The position numbers and the translations under genes are program-made. From Heterohyrax brucei (lineage: Eukaryota > Chordata > Mammalia > Hyracoidea > Procaviidae), in the NCBI GenBank assembly GCA_028571685.1, contig CM053166.1:57002111-57066110 (forward strand): DNA of 64,000 bases. The letters are read 5' to 3'. The notes under the pieces were generated by a model. The model worked only from the letters and a program-made list of their open reading frames with translations. It was not told the origin of the DNA and did no database searches. Below are positions 26,201-41,200 of the stretch, one piece after another (the first letter of the stretch is position 1; the number at the start of each line of letters is the position of its first letter).

Positions 26201-29200
26201 CTTGCCCAAGGTCACAGGGCTAACAAGTGATGGATCCATGCTTTGATTCCAGAAGTTTGGCTCCACAGACCTTGTTCTTACCAACTATACCAGCTTACTA
26301 TCTTCATAGTCTAGCCAAAACTTAAGAAGAGTTTCCTACCTACTTTAGTGACAGAAATACATGTGATTAGAAAAGACTCTTTAACTAATACACACTCTTC
26401 CCTCTCCCACCCCCCTGCAACCTCCACACACACTCTTAAGGAAATGATCTGGCCAATACCTAAGCATCATACTGATGTTCCTAAGAATTTGGAGGATTAA
26501 AAGTAAAATGGCTGTTTGTTCTGACTAGGGATGTAACAGAAAGTCCCGGACAGAATGCAAGAAAAATGCAGAACAGAACTCATATTCCTAAATAAGGTCA
26601 GACCTACTGGACTGGTAGAAACTAGACGAATGAACTACTGAGACTACTACCCTAAGATAACTTTTAGACTTAATTTGAAGTTATATATATATTTTTAAAA
26701 ACTGTGCTTTAGGTGAAAGTTTACAGAGCAAATCAGTTTCTCATTAAACAATATACCTATTATTTGGTGACACTGGTTGCCAATCCATGAAATCTCAACA
26801 CTCCTCCTCGATCTCATTTCCCTTCATTCAACTATCCCCTCCTGCCTTCTTGCCTGTGCCCCTGGGCTGATGTTTCCATTATTTAGTTTCATATACATGG
26901 CCGAACTACATGTTATTGTTTGTTTTATAACCCAAAACTCAAACCCACTGCCGTTGAGTCGATTCCAACTCATAGCGACCCTATAGGCCTATCTAATCTT
27001 TGGCTGAAGGGTGACTTGCAAATGACTTTAGTACAGAGTTAAAAGGGTGTCCAGGGGCCATACTCTTGGGGCTTCTCCAGTCTCCGTCAGACCAGTAAGT
27101 TTGGTCCTTTTTGTGTATGTGAATTGGAGTTTTGTTCAATATTTTTTAGTCCAGCTCTATCTGGGACCCTTTATGGTAATCCGTGTTGTATCAGTCAGTA
27201 GTGGTAGCCACTGCAGATAGCGGTAGCACATCTAGTTATGCTGGGCTCAGTCTGGTGAATGCTGTGGTTCAAGTGGTCTCTCATGGATTGAACTGTGTCC
27301 CCCCCAAAATGTGTGTAGCCATGTGGCTGGGCCATGATTCCCAGTATTTTATGATTGTCCTCCATTTTGTGATTTTCCTGTGCTGCATGTTAGAGGATTA
27401 GGGTGGGATTGTAAAACTCTTCCTAAGATCACCTCCCTGCTCCAATATAGACAGAATTTCCCTGGAGTGTGGCTTACACCACTTTTTATCCTACAAGAGA
27501 TAAAAGGAAAAGGAAGGAAGCAGAGTTGGGAATCTCATACCATCAATAAGGCAACACTGGGAGAAGAGCATGTCCTTGAGACCTGAGTTCCCTGCGTGAA
27601 CATGTTCCCCGAACAAACACTGATACAATACAAGGACTTTCCCTCCCAAGCCGACAAGGGGGAAAGCCTTCCCCTGAAGTGGACATCCTGAATTTGGACG
27701 TGTAATCTACTGGACTGTGTAAGAATAAACTTTTCTTGTTAAAGCCATTCACTCATGGTGTATCTGTTAGAGCAGCACTAGCTGACTAAAACATGGTCCA
27801 TTAGTCCTTTGGACTAATCTTTCCCTTGTGTCTTTGGTTTTCTTCATTATCCCTTTCTCCAGATGAGAGGGATCAGTAGATGTGTCTTAGATGGCCACTC
27901 ACAAGACCTCAGACTCTACTCACCACAATAGGATGTAGGACATTTTCCTTATAAACTATGTGACGTCAACTGAACAAGACAGCCCCTGAGACCCCGGTCC
28001 TCAGTCTAGTAACTCAATCCCTCAGGAAGTCTGGATGTGTTTCCGAAGCTTCTCTGACTGCCTTGCTCTAAGTTAGCTAACTTCCCCAGTACTGTGTACT
28101 GCCTTACTCTTCACCAACATTACCACTTATTATCTAGTTTTTTTCCCTTTCCAACTCTCCTCTCCCCTGTATTCAAGTTATTTTTGCAGGTCAACTTTTA
28201 GCCAAATAATAGATTGGCTTATAAAACAAACAATTATCAGCAGTGAGTAATGTGCTCCTTTAAACAAGTAATGTATGAAATCAAACAGTTAACATTTATC
28301 CCAAAGCAAAGACGAGAAGACAAGGAGGGGAAGGGAAGCCAGATCAATGGCAATGGAACAAACAGAATGGAAACAATGAAAACTGCGACACACTATAAAA
28401 TTTTAACCAATGGCATGGAACAATTTGTATAAAAATCATTAAATGGAAACCTAATTTGTTTGTAAGCTGTCACCTAAAACACCATAAATTATTTTAAATG
28501 AGAGTACAATGGATACTTTATCAAAGAAGATAAACAGATGGCTAATAAACACACAAAAACATCATTACAGCAATGCAAATTAACACCATGATAATATACC
28601 AGCATATATCTATTAGAATGGTGAAAATTAAAATAAATAAATAGGCACATAACTTGACAACACCAAATAAACAAGAATGCAGAGCAAAAGAAACTCTTAC
28701 TCTTGTGAATGGGAACGCACAATGGTACAGCCACTGCGGAAAAAAGTTGGGCAGTTTCTTACAAAGTTAAATGTACCATATAACCCACCAATCCCACTGC
28801 TAGTTACTAACCCGAAAGAAATGAAAACTTATGTTCATATAAAAACCTGTATGCAAATGTATATGGCAACTTTATTTATAATTTCCCCAAACTGGAAACG
28901 ACCTAAATGTCCTGCAATAGGTGAAAAGATAAATAAACTGAGGTACATCCATATAATGTGATACTATTTAGCAATAAAAGGAATTCTCATACATGTAACA
29001 ACATAGATGAATCTTAAAGGCATTATGCTAAGTCAAAGACGCCAGACTCAAAGGCTACATGCTGCATAATTCCATTTATATTACATTCTGGAAAACGCAA
29101 AACCGGAGACGGAAAACTGGTCAGTGGCAACCAGATGAGGGTAGGAGAGGGTTTGATTACAGAGGGGGAGCATGAGTGCATTTGAGAGGGGAGGGTGAAT

Positions 29201-32200
29201 CTTTTCTGTGTCCTAATTGAAGTCAAGGTTACACTACTATATACATGCACCAAAATTCATACAATAAAATAGCCACATTTTTACTATGTTATATCCAATA
29301 CAACTGACCAATAAAAGGAAATGGCAGAAAGGCATTCAAAGGGAGATCAACTTTTTTTTTTTTTTTAAGCAACATTTTCCTCACTTACGCTGGTATCTTT
29401 ATTGAAAACCACCTGACCATATAGGCATGTACCTATTTCTGGACTCGATTCTGGTCCATTAATGTATAAATCTATCCTTACTTCAATACCAGAATGTCTT
29501 AAATACTGTAGCTTGATAGTAAGTCCTCCCAATTTGATCTTCTTTTAAAGGGAGCTCAACTTCTGAATGTCCATGACAGTAGTGCTTTCCACTTCTATGA
29601 ATGTATCATTCCTAAGTGATAAATCAGGATGAGGAGTGACATACATTCAGTTTTGGTCTAAACCACGTGAAACAAATTACTGCTTTATAATAAGTCATTT
29701 ATCATCAAAACAAAAGTCTGGCTTTTGCTGATGCTAAATAAGATCAGAAAACAATAAATTACACCGATTTTATTTCATCTGTTTGGGGCTAAGTATAATA
29801 GATCTTTGTATGTTCAGAGGTTTGGTTATTATGCATGCATTCTGTGTTATCATTTACATGTAGGTCAGACAGCTCACTGAGAACTCTACTGTATGCCAAA
29901 TGTAGCTCCATAGTTGGCAGTTTGCAATTCACATCAACGACAGACATATTAATCTATACAGGAACCAAACTTAAGATACGTCAAGCTATACGGGGTACCT
30001 TTTTAAGTATAGCTCAAAATCTTAAAATATTCACTCTCGTCACCTTCAACCAACAATTCTGAATTAAAATTTTCAAACACCTGAGATTCTTAGCCAGAAA
30101 TATCTACTTGGTATACACAGAAATTTCTTTAAGCAGGGAAACATAATCAGGGTGAGTTCAAATTCACACCAATTTTAACCAGTTCAAAGAGCTCAAAGCA
30201 ACTAACTGGAAAACACCTAGAAACATACACAAGAGGCAGAAAAGATCTCACTGTGCTCTAAAACATACATGCAAACAATAAAACAGAATCTTCTGTCAAT
30301 CAAGGAAGAGAAAATAAAACAACTTCAACCAGCCCATATTTAAAAGACTATTACATTAGTATTCAACTAAAACCATACAAGTCTATTTGACATCAAAATA
30401 TCTCCAAACCTTCATGGTAGCTGCTCTCAAAGTTTTTCTTCTTATACAGAGCAGATGCCTCATTCCAATCAGAAACTAGGCCCACACTATAGGAACGATC
30501 CTAGGGTGAGAGATGGACGTATATCTTATATTCTCCAGCCCTGTCTGGTACTTCTATAATTTTTTTAGAGACAATGACATTCCTCTCTGCACCATCCCTA
30601 CCCAAGCAGAAAATCACTATACGTGTCAAATATTCAATAAAAGACATTTGCCAGTTAAACAATAAATCATTCAAGACACTAACAGAATTACTGAACTTGA
30701 TTGCCCAAATCATCCCTTTGCATACTTACAATGTAGTATTGTGGAAGTCGGGTGAGCTTAATAAATAGCTTATTCTTAGATAGGCTGCCAATAGGATGGG
30801 TTGAGTAATTGGAAAGCTGCAATGTTTCACTGCTTATTGTAGGCAGATGTTTTATAGATTGCTTGCAACGCTGTTGTCCAAGCCAAAACCTTAATTTGAA
30901 AGAGATAATTCACATCATGAAATCAGACTTTTAGCATTAACTATGTGCTGCTGATTTATACACAGATTATCAAAAACCATTAGAAGACCAATTAAAATTT
31001 AACTGATCTAGTAAAAGGCTTCCTGGGTAGCGCTATGGTTAAGCACTGGACTACTTGTGAAAAGGATGGAGTTTCAAACTCACCTAGAAATGCCTCAGAA
31101 GACAGATCTAGTGATCTGCTTTCAGAAGGTCAAAGCCTTGACAAACCTATAGAGCAGTTCTACCGTCCACATACAGGGTTGCCATGAATTGGAAATGACT
31201 TCATGGAAACTAACACCAGAAAAAGAATACATGACCACAGTGATGAATCGGTGCTCCACTGTTTTGTATTAGATTATTAGTTTTTAATTTAAGTAACAAT
31301 GTGAATGATTACGATTACTCTTAAGGAAGAAGAATTAACAATAATAAGGCTAAGACACTGTTATCAGTGTCTTAGGGACTTAGGGAATGGCAGATTTCCC
31401 ATGGTTTAAAAGACAGGACAAACTAACCTCAACATTCTCTATAACATGCTTGAAACGTTTACAAAACAAAATAAACAAGAAAGCATAAAAATAGCATGTT
31501 TTCTGTATCAATGGAGATGCATATTTCACAAATATTAATTTTCCTCACAGCTGTGAAGTTTCTAATTCTTACAGAAATGTATTACAATCTCCTTGCCATG
31601 TTTATCAGAGGATACTGGGTGGAGCTTGACATCAAGCGTTACACTCTACTGCTAACATACAAAGCTGCCTGCCCCTGTCTAAATAGTTCCCCATACTTTG
31701 TTATCTAGGATTTTATACTGTGCATGTGTAAAGTGCCCATGGTATACCTAGCAGGTTTAGGTATTAAACATCTTCTCTCCTTCCACTCAGTTAAGCCACC
31801 TGATTTCTCTCTGATGCTTCCACTATGGTACTTGTCTTAGTTTCTAGCACTTGCTAGAATAGAACTACCACAACTGGATGGTTTTAACAAATAGAAATGC
31901 ATTCTCTCTCAGTCTAAAAGGCTTAAGTCCAAATTCAGGGTGCCAGCTTCAGTGGAAGGCTTTCTCTCTGTTGACTCTGGGGAAAGGTCCTTGACATTAT
32001 AAGTCTTCCCTGGTCAACCAGCTTTTCAGTACACAGACCCCAGATCCACAGGAAGCACGCTCCTGGATCTTCTTTTTTGGTAGTAATGAGGTCTCCCTGT
32101 CTTTTTGCTTATATTTCTCTTTTATATCTCAAAGTAAATCAACCTAAGACATACCCTAATCTTGTAGATTGAATCCTGCCTCATTAACATAACTGCCTCA

Positions 32201-35200
32201 CGAACACCACAGCGGTAGGGTTTACAGCACATGTGAAAATCACATCGTATGATAAAATGGTAGACAACCACAGAACACTGGGAATCATGACCTAGTCAAG
32301 TAGAGACATATTTTGGATGGGGGGGACACAATTCAATTCACAACAGTATTCACTTCATTCCCTTTATTTGATTATCTATCCTGGAGGCTAAGAAACCATG
32401 TATTATGTGAAATACAGATAAAGTGACTGGTTCACAAACTTCTACTGATCCACAATGAGATAACTACAGAAAATGAGAATATGAATTTTAAAACTTTTCA
32501 CAACATAAGAATACCATAACATCCAAGCTCACGCTGTCCTGCTGTATAATACGGCAAAGACCAGTACCTCATTGAAGTGGTGAGTCACATACTGTGCAAG
32601 CTATGTACTAGTCATGTGTAGTAAAACCATGTTATAATTACGTGATATTTAAAGAGTAGTTTGCCAGCTGTTACTCAAAAGTGTGTAAAATCTGAAAAAC
32701 TTTTTTTTCCTTACTGAAAAACATTATATTTAACTATAATTTTATTGGATAAATTGTTGGAACTGACTTAATAAAAGAAAATAATACATTTTGAAAATAT
32801 AGCATCCAAGTGTAATATCCTGAATTTGCTAAAATGGCTTTAAAAATCTCTATTTCCATTCATACCAGCAGATTGTGAGAGTGGTATTCCACTATGTATG
32901 TTATTTAAAAGAAAAACACAAGAAACAGTTAAGACATACATTATATCAAACAGTGTACATAGATAGATATATAAAATCTCCCAACATCAATCCAACCTAG
33001 ATTGGTTAAGGCATAACAAACAAGAAACAAGTTCTTTGTCATATTAAAATTTTAAAATATTGATATCCAAGGTATTCTTTTCAAAGCATATGTGGAACTG
33101 CTATTTCACTTTTGATGTTTTCTTTTTTATGTAGAATAAAAACTTTGAATGCAAGAGTGATTTTCTGTATTAAATGCCTATATGCATCGTTTCAATAAAA
33201 AGCATGTACAGCATTTTATTTTTTCCTATGTTTCTTCTGATTATATTTAATGAGATATAATTTCGTCTGTTAACTCTAATAATGAAAACAAACTGAGACT
33301 TATTGCATGGTTTTTCCTTTTTCTCGAATCTGTTTTTATTGCATACACTCAAAAATTAATCAGATGAAAAGATGATCGACATCATTAGTCATTAGGAAAA
33401 TGTATATGAAAGCCAGAATTAGATACATCCTCACATCCACTGTGTCACTGTTGTGTGCTGTTGAGTTGACTTTTAACTCATACTGACACTATATGACATG
33501 ACAGAGTAGAACTGCCCAACAGGGTTTTCTAGGTTGCATTCTTTTCAGGAGCAGATTACCAGATCTTTTCTTCTGCCAAGCTGCTGGTAGGTTCAAATCA
33601 CTGACCTGTGGGTTAGCAGTTGCGTGCTCAATCATTGAGCCACCAGGGCTCCTTTCACAATCCACTATGGTGGCTTTTAAGAAGGACAAGTGTTGGTGAG
33701 AATGCAGAGAAATGGAAACCCTTACATGCTCTTGATGGCATGGTAAAACGGCACAGCCACTTTAGAAAGTAAGTTTTGTGGTTTCTTAGAAGTGTTTTAC
33801 ATAAATTTAGCATTTGACCAACCCAGTAGGAAAACTGAAAATGTAAGTTCACACGAAAACTTGCACACAAACGTTGACAACAGCATTATTTCTAACAGCC
33901 AAAGTGAAAAAACAATCCAAATGCCTATCAGCTGGTGAAAAATAAAACATGGTACATTCATGCAATGGAATTCTACTCAGCAATAAAAAGGAACAAAGTA
34001 CTGATACATGCTATGGTACAGATGAAATTCAAAACTCAAAAACATTATGCAGAGTGAAAGACACCAGACACAAACATTTTATGATCCTGTTTATGTGAAA
34101 TGTATTTTTTTAGGGGGACGGAAATGTTCTAAATATTGTTAAAAACTGGATTGTGGCAACACACAAATCACTGAATTGAAGGCTGAAAAAGTGTGAATTG
34201 TACGGCAAGTTATACCTCAATAAAGTTGCTTCAAAAAAAAATGCCCCATGATATATTTAGCAATAAACTGGTAATGCACTACAGATCATTTGTGAAGCAC
34301 TGCTATAAGGTGATAATCAAAGATCTTATCATAAATAAATTATGTGAATTTAAGTACTGACACACATTGCCTTAGCTTCCTGGTTTTAGGTTCTATTTCT
34401 GCTAGCTAGAACTGCCAGATAAACAATCTCAAGATGCAAGAAGTAAACTACTAAGTAGAGTAAATATTTCAACCTTGCTTGGCAATCCTGGTGGTGTCAT
34501 GGTTAAGTGCTACGGCTACTAACCAAAAGATTGGCAGTCTGAATCCACCAGGTACTCCCAGGAAACTCTATGGGGCAGTTCTACTCAGTTCTGTAGGGCT
34601 GCTATGAGGCAGAACTGACTTGATGGCAATGGGTCTGCTTTTTGTTGTTTAGCCAGCATGCACTCAGAAATGCAATAAACAGCAGTTCAAAAAAGGACTC
34701 ACGTAATTATTATCTAATGGTATTAAATATCACGCCATCTTAATGAAAAACTTACTTGGCTATACTGAAGTCCTCAAACAGATGATCACAAAGCCAACAA
34801 TTCTCAATGAAATCTTTATGGGGGAGCTGGGGGAACTTTTTAGTTTCTTACACTTCATTTGCCAGTTTGATTCTGATCTCTGTAATTTATTTTTTTTCTT
34901 GTAATTGTATTAACTAATTATATTTTACCAGTCTGAGGCATTCAAAGGATTTTGAGACAAACTGAATGACAGTAATAGAGAAGGAGAAACCACTAATTTG
35001 AATGTGTCATCTGGTACATACATGCCATGAAGATTATTTCAGACAAGAACAAGTAAGACTACTGAAGAGAACCCTTGATAGAGTATAATTCATTCTGTGA
35101 TTTGTAAAGTGCTTCTACATGAGAAAATCTGGCAAGGAAAGACAGTTGAATGTCACAGCCTTCATAACTATATTTGCTCTAGAGGGAAATATGATAAAAG

Positions 35201-38200
35201 GAACTGCCATCTTGGACCAACTCCAAGAGAATTTACATTTTAAAGTAACGAAAGCATTCAAGTTTCATGTCATGAATCTTAAGGACAGTGATTGATCAGA
35301 GCAACAAAGGAGAAGAAAATAAATCATGCCAAAATAATGTCCATTTTTAGTCTTGAGCTAAATAAATAAGCTTACTTAAGTTGCTGAATCCAAGGAATGA
35401 TCTGTTTCATATCATCATTCACAGACTTCTCCAAATCATCTAGAGTAGCCTGGTCTACAGAACAAAGCACTTCATTAATTAATTGTTTACATGAGACACA
35501 AAATTTTTATCTAGGTATTCTAAGACCAAAAAACTGATTTTTTGATGCAGAAAATGCAGTATTTCTGAATCACAGAAAAGCTAAACTAAATACATCTCTA
35601 GATATAAATCAACCTGATTTGTTTTTTCCCCTTAACTTTTAGTGAGGTAATTAAAGAGAATTAACTAATAACATGTACGCTGACAGGAACAAGAGACAGA
35701 TAAATAAATTTTTGGCCAATATCGTAACTCCCCAAACTCTCAACATTTTTAAATTATCATAAGCATGTAAAAACTCATAGCATTACTAGACTCAGAACCT
35801 TAAAATGTATAAAAAGTATAAAACTCCATAAAATATTATTTAGTAAATATATATAGTCTCTGGCATAAACAAGAGCTGTAAGATGAAGATTAGTTTGCAA
35901 AATAGTCCACTTAGATATTTCAATGACACTAGGAAATGCAAATAGAATATTGAGCAAAAAAAACAAAAAAACAAAAGACAAAATGATTTCAACAGGAAAA
36001 AAGTATTAAAAAATTAGAAAATCAAACATCTCCTAAAATAATATTTGCCAACAGGTGATTATTTTCTGATTCTCTCAGTTTTATAGGTTTAGTTTTTTTT
36101 TTATTTATGAGTATATACTATGTTGACAAGAAAACAGGTAAATAAAAAGTTGTTATGGACAAACGACAATTTCCTTGTTGGTCTGGAAATACAGTTAAAA
36201 GACAATCCACAAACTTGTCACTTTTTAGTCATTTGGCCATCATAAATTATATGATTCAAAGTAATAAGTTTGGTTTTCCATGAGCAACTCAAAGAAAAAT
36301 CAATCTTTACAGCCCTATAACCAGAAAACCTTTTATTTTAATCACTCTGCCTAGCTTAATATTAATTTCAAACGGCAAATATGCTAATATATTTGAACAT
36401 TATTCCATTAGCAATATAAAAATACTAAGTTCCTAGCATGCCATCATTTCAGAACTTAGTAACAGAACAAGTCAGAAATCAAGCTTTAGGGTCGCCATGA
36501 GTCGGATCCGACTTGACAGCACTTGGCTTGGCTTGGCTGTAGAAAGTAGTCATCATTAGCCAGAAAAACATTCCTTTCTTCCAGGACTCTGTATCAAGTC
36601 ATCTTAGATGTCTATATCGTCATAAATATGTTCTTCAGCTATAAATGACATCAGACCTCCTTGTAATCATTTCAATGTCACCCAACTCCACATGGTAATA
36701 CAGAAACTGAACTACTAGATGGAGATCTATAAAACACCAGCCATCAACATTATCAGTTCAACATAAAAGAAATACCATGAATATACTTCATATTGGGAAG
36801 TTTAGTTTCTGGTACATGAAAACCTAAAATAGTATAGTTACAACACAGCCCCATGGAACAGACCATCACATCAGCTAAAGTTATTCATTCCATACCTACT
36901 TTCTACATGGCCTACTATCATTCCTTCCAATACCTAATGGTAGAAAAACATTATTTTCCTTTTATCAACTTTTTTTTTTCCCTTATACTACAGACTATTA
37001 ATTTGGTAGCTTACCAAGTCCATAAAGCATCAACTGGAACATTCCAGAATGCAAATCTACAAAAATATGTAGACACTCCGAACTACTGCAGGGCTCCAAG
37101 ATGGGAACAACAAGAGCTGGAAGTGCAGTCTCTATGGAAGCTGAACAGTTAAGAATTATAAATTATATTTCTATCTGAGTATTTTCCAAAACTATTACTT
37201 CTCAGTGAGTAGAAATGAAATGAATTAATTAACTATATGAAATTGGAGTAAAAATATGATCTTTGTAAAATTTGGAATAGTACTATTGTATAAATTAGTA
37301 CTTCAAAATGAGGAATATAATTTCCAAGTTAACTTGAAACACACATACCTGTCTGAATTTAGTTTGAAACTTTCACCTGGTAGTTTATAATAAGTCGTTT
37401 TTTAAGGATTTTCTTTTTGAGACAGTGGGAAGAAAATTAGTTGCCTGGTAAATAAAATAAATGTCATCTGCGGCTTGATGATTTTCAATGCCATTTTTGT
37501 GACCACCAGAAAAGAAAAGAAAGCATGCACAACAGGTTTTCTGGCAATTATGGCCCATGTGTTAAAAAAAAAAAAAAAAAAAAACCTGAAAAGCACTTAA
37601 CATTATTTAATAATAGAAAAAAATATTTCCCCCCCAATCATTTGCGTACTTCATTTTCAAGTAAGAAATGAGATAGGGACACAGGCAACTGCTAAACACA
37701 TATCCCCAAAGCTGCCAATATACTTCATCTGGAGTTTCATAGTCTTTTCATCAGGCCCAATTAACTTTTCCCTTAATCCCATAAGTTGGCATAACACAAA
37801 ATTCAGTTAACCGAGTGGAGCATTGAAAGCACTCCAGGTGCAGAGGAGTTGTAAAATAAATGTGCTCTTCTGGTTACCAACTTCCTCTAAAGCTGAAGCA
37901 CAGAAGAGAAGGAGGGAGGGAGGAGGAGGGTAGTAACGCAGACACAGACTTGCATAAACTGTGACTTCTCTGTGCTACTTTGTCAAACAATACAATAACA
38001 TCTTCCTGGCCACACGACAGGCCATTAGGAGGAAGAAATGACAAGTTTGGGAAGGTGCTTTATAAAACAAAGTGCTATAGAGTCCCCAAAAACCAAAATA
38101 TTGATGTCCCCACTGCCATGAAACATCCAGAATTTGGCAACTGTCTAGAAATCAAAGTTTATTAGTGATTACCAGGGGCAGGAGAGGGGGCAGAGGGGAG

Positions 38201-41200
38201 TCAATGTTTAGAGAAAACTCAGTTTCTGCTAAAGGTGATGGAAAAAGGTGGAAATGGCAAATGGTGGTGGTTGCCTTACATTATGAACGTAATTAGTCAC
38301 TGAATTTATACATGCAAAAAGTGTTGAAATGGCACGTTTTGTTATATATCTTTTTCCCACAATTTTAAAAAAGTGCTCAACAAAGGTACACAGCTTCAGT
38401 GCTTTAGGACTCAAACTAAAACTTTATTATAATTTGCAATAATTAAAATGAAATTACCTTTAATAATACCTATAAAAAGAATATTCATCAAACAAATCAA
38501 TAGAGCAAAAGAATGTGGGAGACATAATCAGGTAAAACTAAACTGCTTTCATATATATCTAACACATATTTGCATACAAGTGTTTTACAGGTCCAGCAGA
38601 ACTCCCACCTGAAAAAACAGAACAGAAAGATACAAACACGAATTTCTTTTACAATATAATTCAGAAGAGTGCGACAAATTAGTTAAAACACAATAAAAAT
38701 ACTGGAAGTAAAGAGTGAAAAGAAAGAATGCTTTCACAGGGTAAGGAGAGCAGACATAGTTGTAGAGAGGCAGGTACTTCGGTTTTACATGGAAAATTGA
38801 ATTAGATTTTAAAGTTTCAGTTAATCACAATAAAGAAATAAAAAATAGTAATAAAAAGTGATTACAGACTTGGGAGACCTGGTAGGGCAATGGTTAAGAG
38901 TTCAGCTGCTAACCAAAAGGTCGACAGTTCAAATCCACCAGCTGCCCTGTGGAAACTTTGGGCTAGTTCTACTCTGTACTTCAGGATTGCTAGGAGTCAA
39001 GAGTCGACTGAACAGCAAAGGATTTGATTACAGACTCAAAATAGAGTTGATGGATTTTTAAAACATTTCTATACTACTGTAATTTTTAATAAGGTCGAAA
39101 GTTATTCTTTATAGCAAAACCATTTCTAGTAGCAATGGAGTACAATTAGTTCTGGCAATTAGGATAACAATTATAACTTCAACCTAACGATCACAATTGA
39201 GTATTCTTAAAGATAGGGCATCAGAGAAAAATACATAGAACACAACTGAAAACACAGCAAGTAATGTGTACCTCTGAACACATTTTATGACCACTAATGT
39301 ACATACTGAAACCCTGGTGGCACAGTGGTTAAGTAGTACAGCTGCTAACCCAAACACTGGCAGTTCAAATCCACCAGGTGCTCCTTGGGAACTCTGTGGA
39401 ACTGTTTTCCTCTGTCCTGCAAACCAGAATTGACTCAACGGCAGTGGGTAAGGTTTTTAGTGTATGCATTTTTCTCTACAAAAATAAAATACAACCATTT
39501 TGACATATATGAGGCTCTAACCATTTAAAGGCTACAGATCTTAAGGTATCTCAAAATGTGCACACTTATAAAATACAAAAAGGGAATGCACAGAAACTGG
39601 AACTCATACCACTGATGGGGTTATAAAATGGTGAAACAGCCTTGGAAAACATTCTAGCAGTTTGTTAGAAAATTAAACAGAGCCCCCCTGTGACCCAACA
39701 ATTCCACCTCTTGATTATCTACCCAAAAGAAATGAAAATATGTGGCCACACAAAAATTTGTATGAAAATATTTATAATAGCATTATTCATACTTGTTAAC
39801 AAGTGGTAACATCCCAGTGTCCATCAAATGATGAATAAACAAATGAAATGTATTTCAGCCATACAGTGGAATTCTACTCAGTAATAAAGAAAAAAAAGAT
39901 GAAGTACTGAAACATTTTACAAAATCCATAACCTCAAAAAACTGTCAAAAACAATATGTAAATGATCACGTATTATATGACCCCATTTATATGAAATGTC
40001 CCAAACAGGCAAATCCATTGAGACAGAAAGTAGATTAGTGGTTGCCAGGGGCTGGGGGAAGAGAATAGGGAGTGGCTGTCAACAGGTATAAGATTTCTTT
40101 TGGGGATAATTAAAATGTTCTAAAAGTAGGTAACAGTAATGGTTACACAACTCTATGAGCATATTAAAAACTAATGAATAGGTGAGCTATATGTGAATTA
40201 TAAATCAGTACAGCTGATGTTTCACAAAGAACAGAGGGGGGAGGTTATATTCCCTTTCTAACACAGTAAGAGTTTCAACTGTACTTTCCAATCATAAATT
40301 TTAGGTATTTTACATCTTTGCTTGAAGGATTAAAATGGGGGTAGGGACATTTTCACTGCATAATTAAATTATAATTTGTTTTGACTGTGTTAAACTGTCT
40401 TTCTTCCCAATCTCCGAAAGTGTAAGCTCACACCTTGGCTTCTCTTAGCCCCTTTTGTTCATCTCTATTCTGTTACTTTCCTTGAATAATCACTTTTGTG
40501 TAAATATAAATTTACTTTTGTGACATTCTGCCTTTTCTTCAGGCAGTGTTTTTATGTATTACATCAAAGCTGTTTTAATCTAGGGCTACTACTACATCCT
40601 GAGGGGGAAACAACGAAGACCCACTGCCATCAAGTCAATTCCGACTCATAACGACCCCACAGGGCACAGCAGAACCGGCTCATAGTTTCCAAGGAGCGCC
40701 TAATGGATTCAAACTGTCAGCCTTTTGGTTAGCAGCCACAGGACTTATCCACCACACCACCAGGGTTTCCCACATGCACATCCTAAGAAGCAGCTTTCTT
40801 AAGTTTAATGACTTGAGCTGGGCTCTGTGATCAAAGAAGGCAGCACTTTTGCTGCTAGCACTTCACCTCCATCACCCCAGTAAAGACTTCACTTCAGGCA
40901 TATGGTAATTACAGCTCAAATCAATTGGCATAGGGATAGTAACTATGCTTATTATACTGTGAAATTATTGTCTTAAAATGAAAGTGTTGACATTCTTAAT
41001 GATTAATTCCCCCACCAAGCTTTAGAAAGCCAAAAAATCCATTGCTGTTGAGTCAATTTCGACTCATAGCAACCCTATAGAGAGAGCAGAACTGCCCCAG
41101 TTTCCAAGGAGGGCCTGGCAGATTTGAACTGCCAACCTTTTGATTGACAGCTGCAGCACTTAACCACTAGGCCACCAGGGTTTCCAGCTTTAAATATACT

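Larger units (their letters stand above)
26695..28190 (-). mobile_element. L1 3' UTR, antisense, interrupted twice
   Basis: In reverse complement it parallels the 3' UTR of the large L1 at 51220: the 'ggtgagt..tctgaggtctt' and 'ttagtcc' blocks correspond to 57630-57800. The 3' terminus is at 26695-26740 ('ctttaggtgaaagtttacag'). It is interrupted by a SINE tail (26937-26988) and a solo LTR (27279-27793). Confidence 0.75.

Noticed and set aside
36853-37152. 99-codon plus-strand frame as a gene
   Set aside because: It is the mirror of MED14 window exon 9, whose minus-strand reading matches the protein and has proper splice sites.
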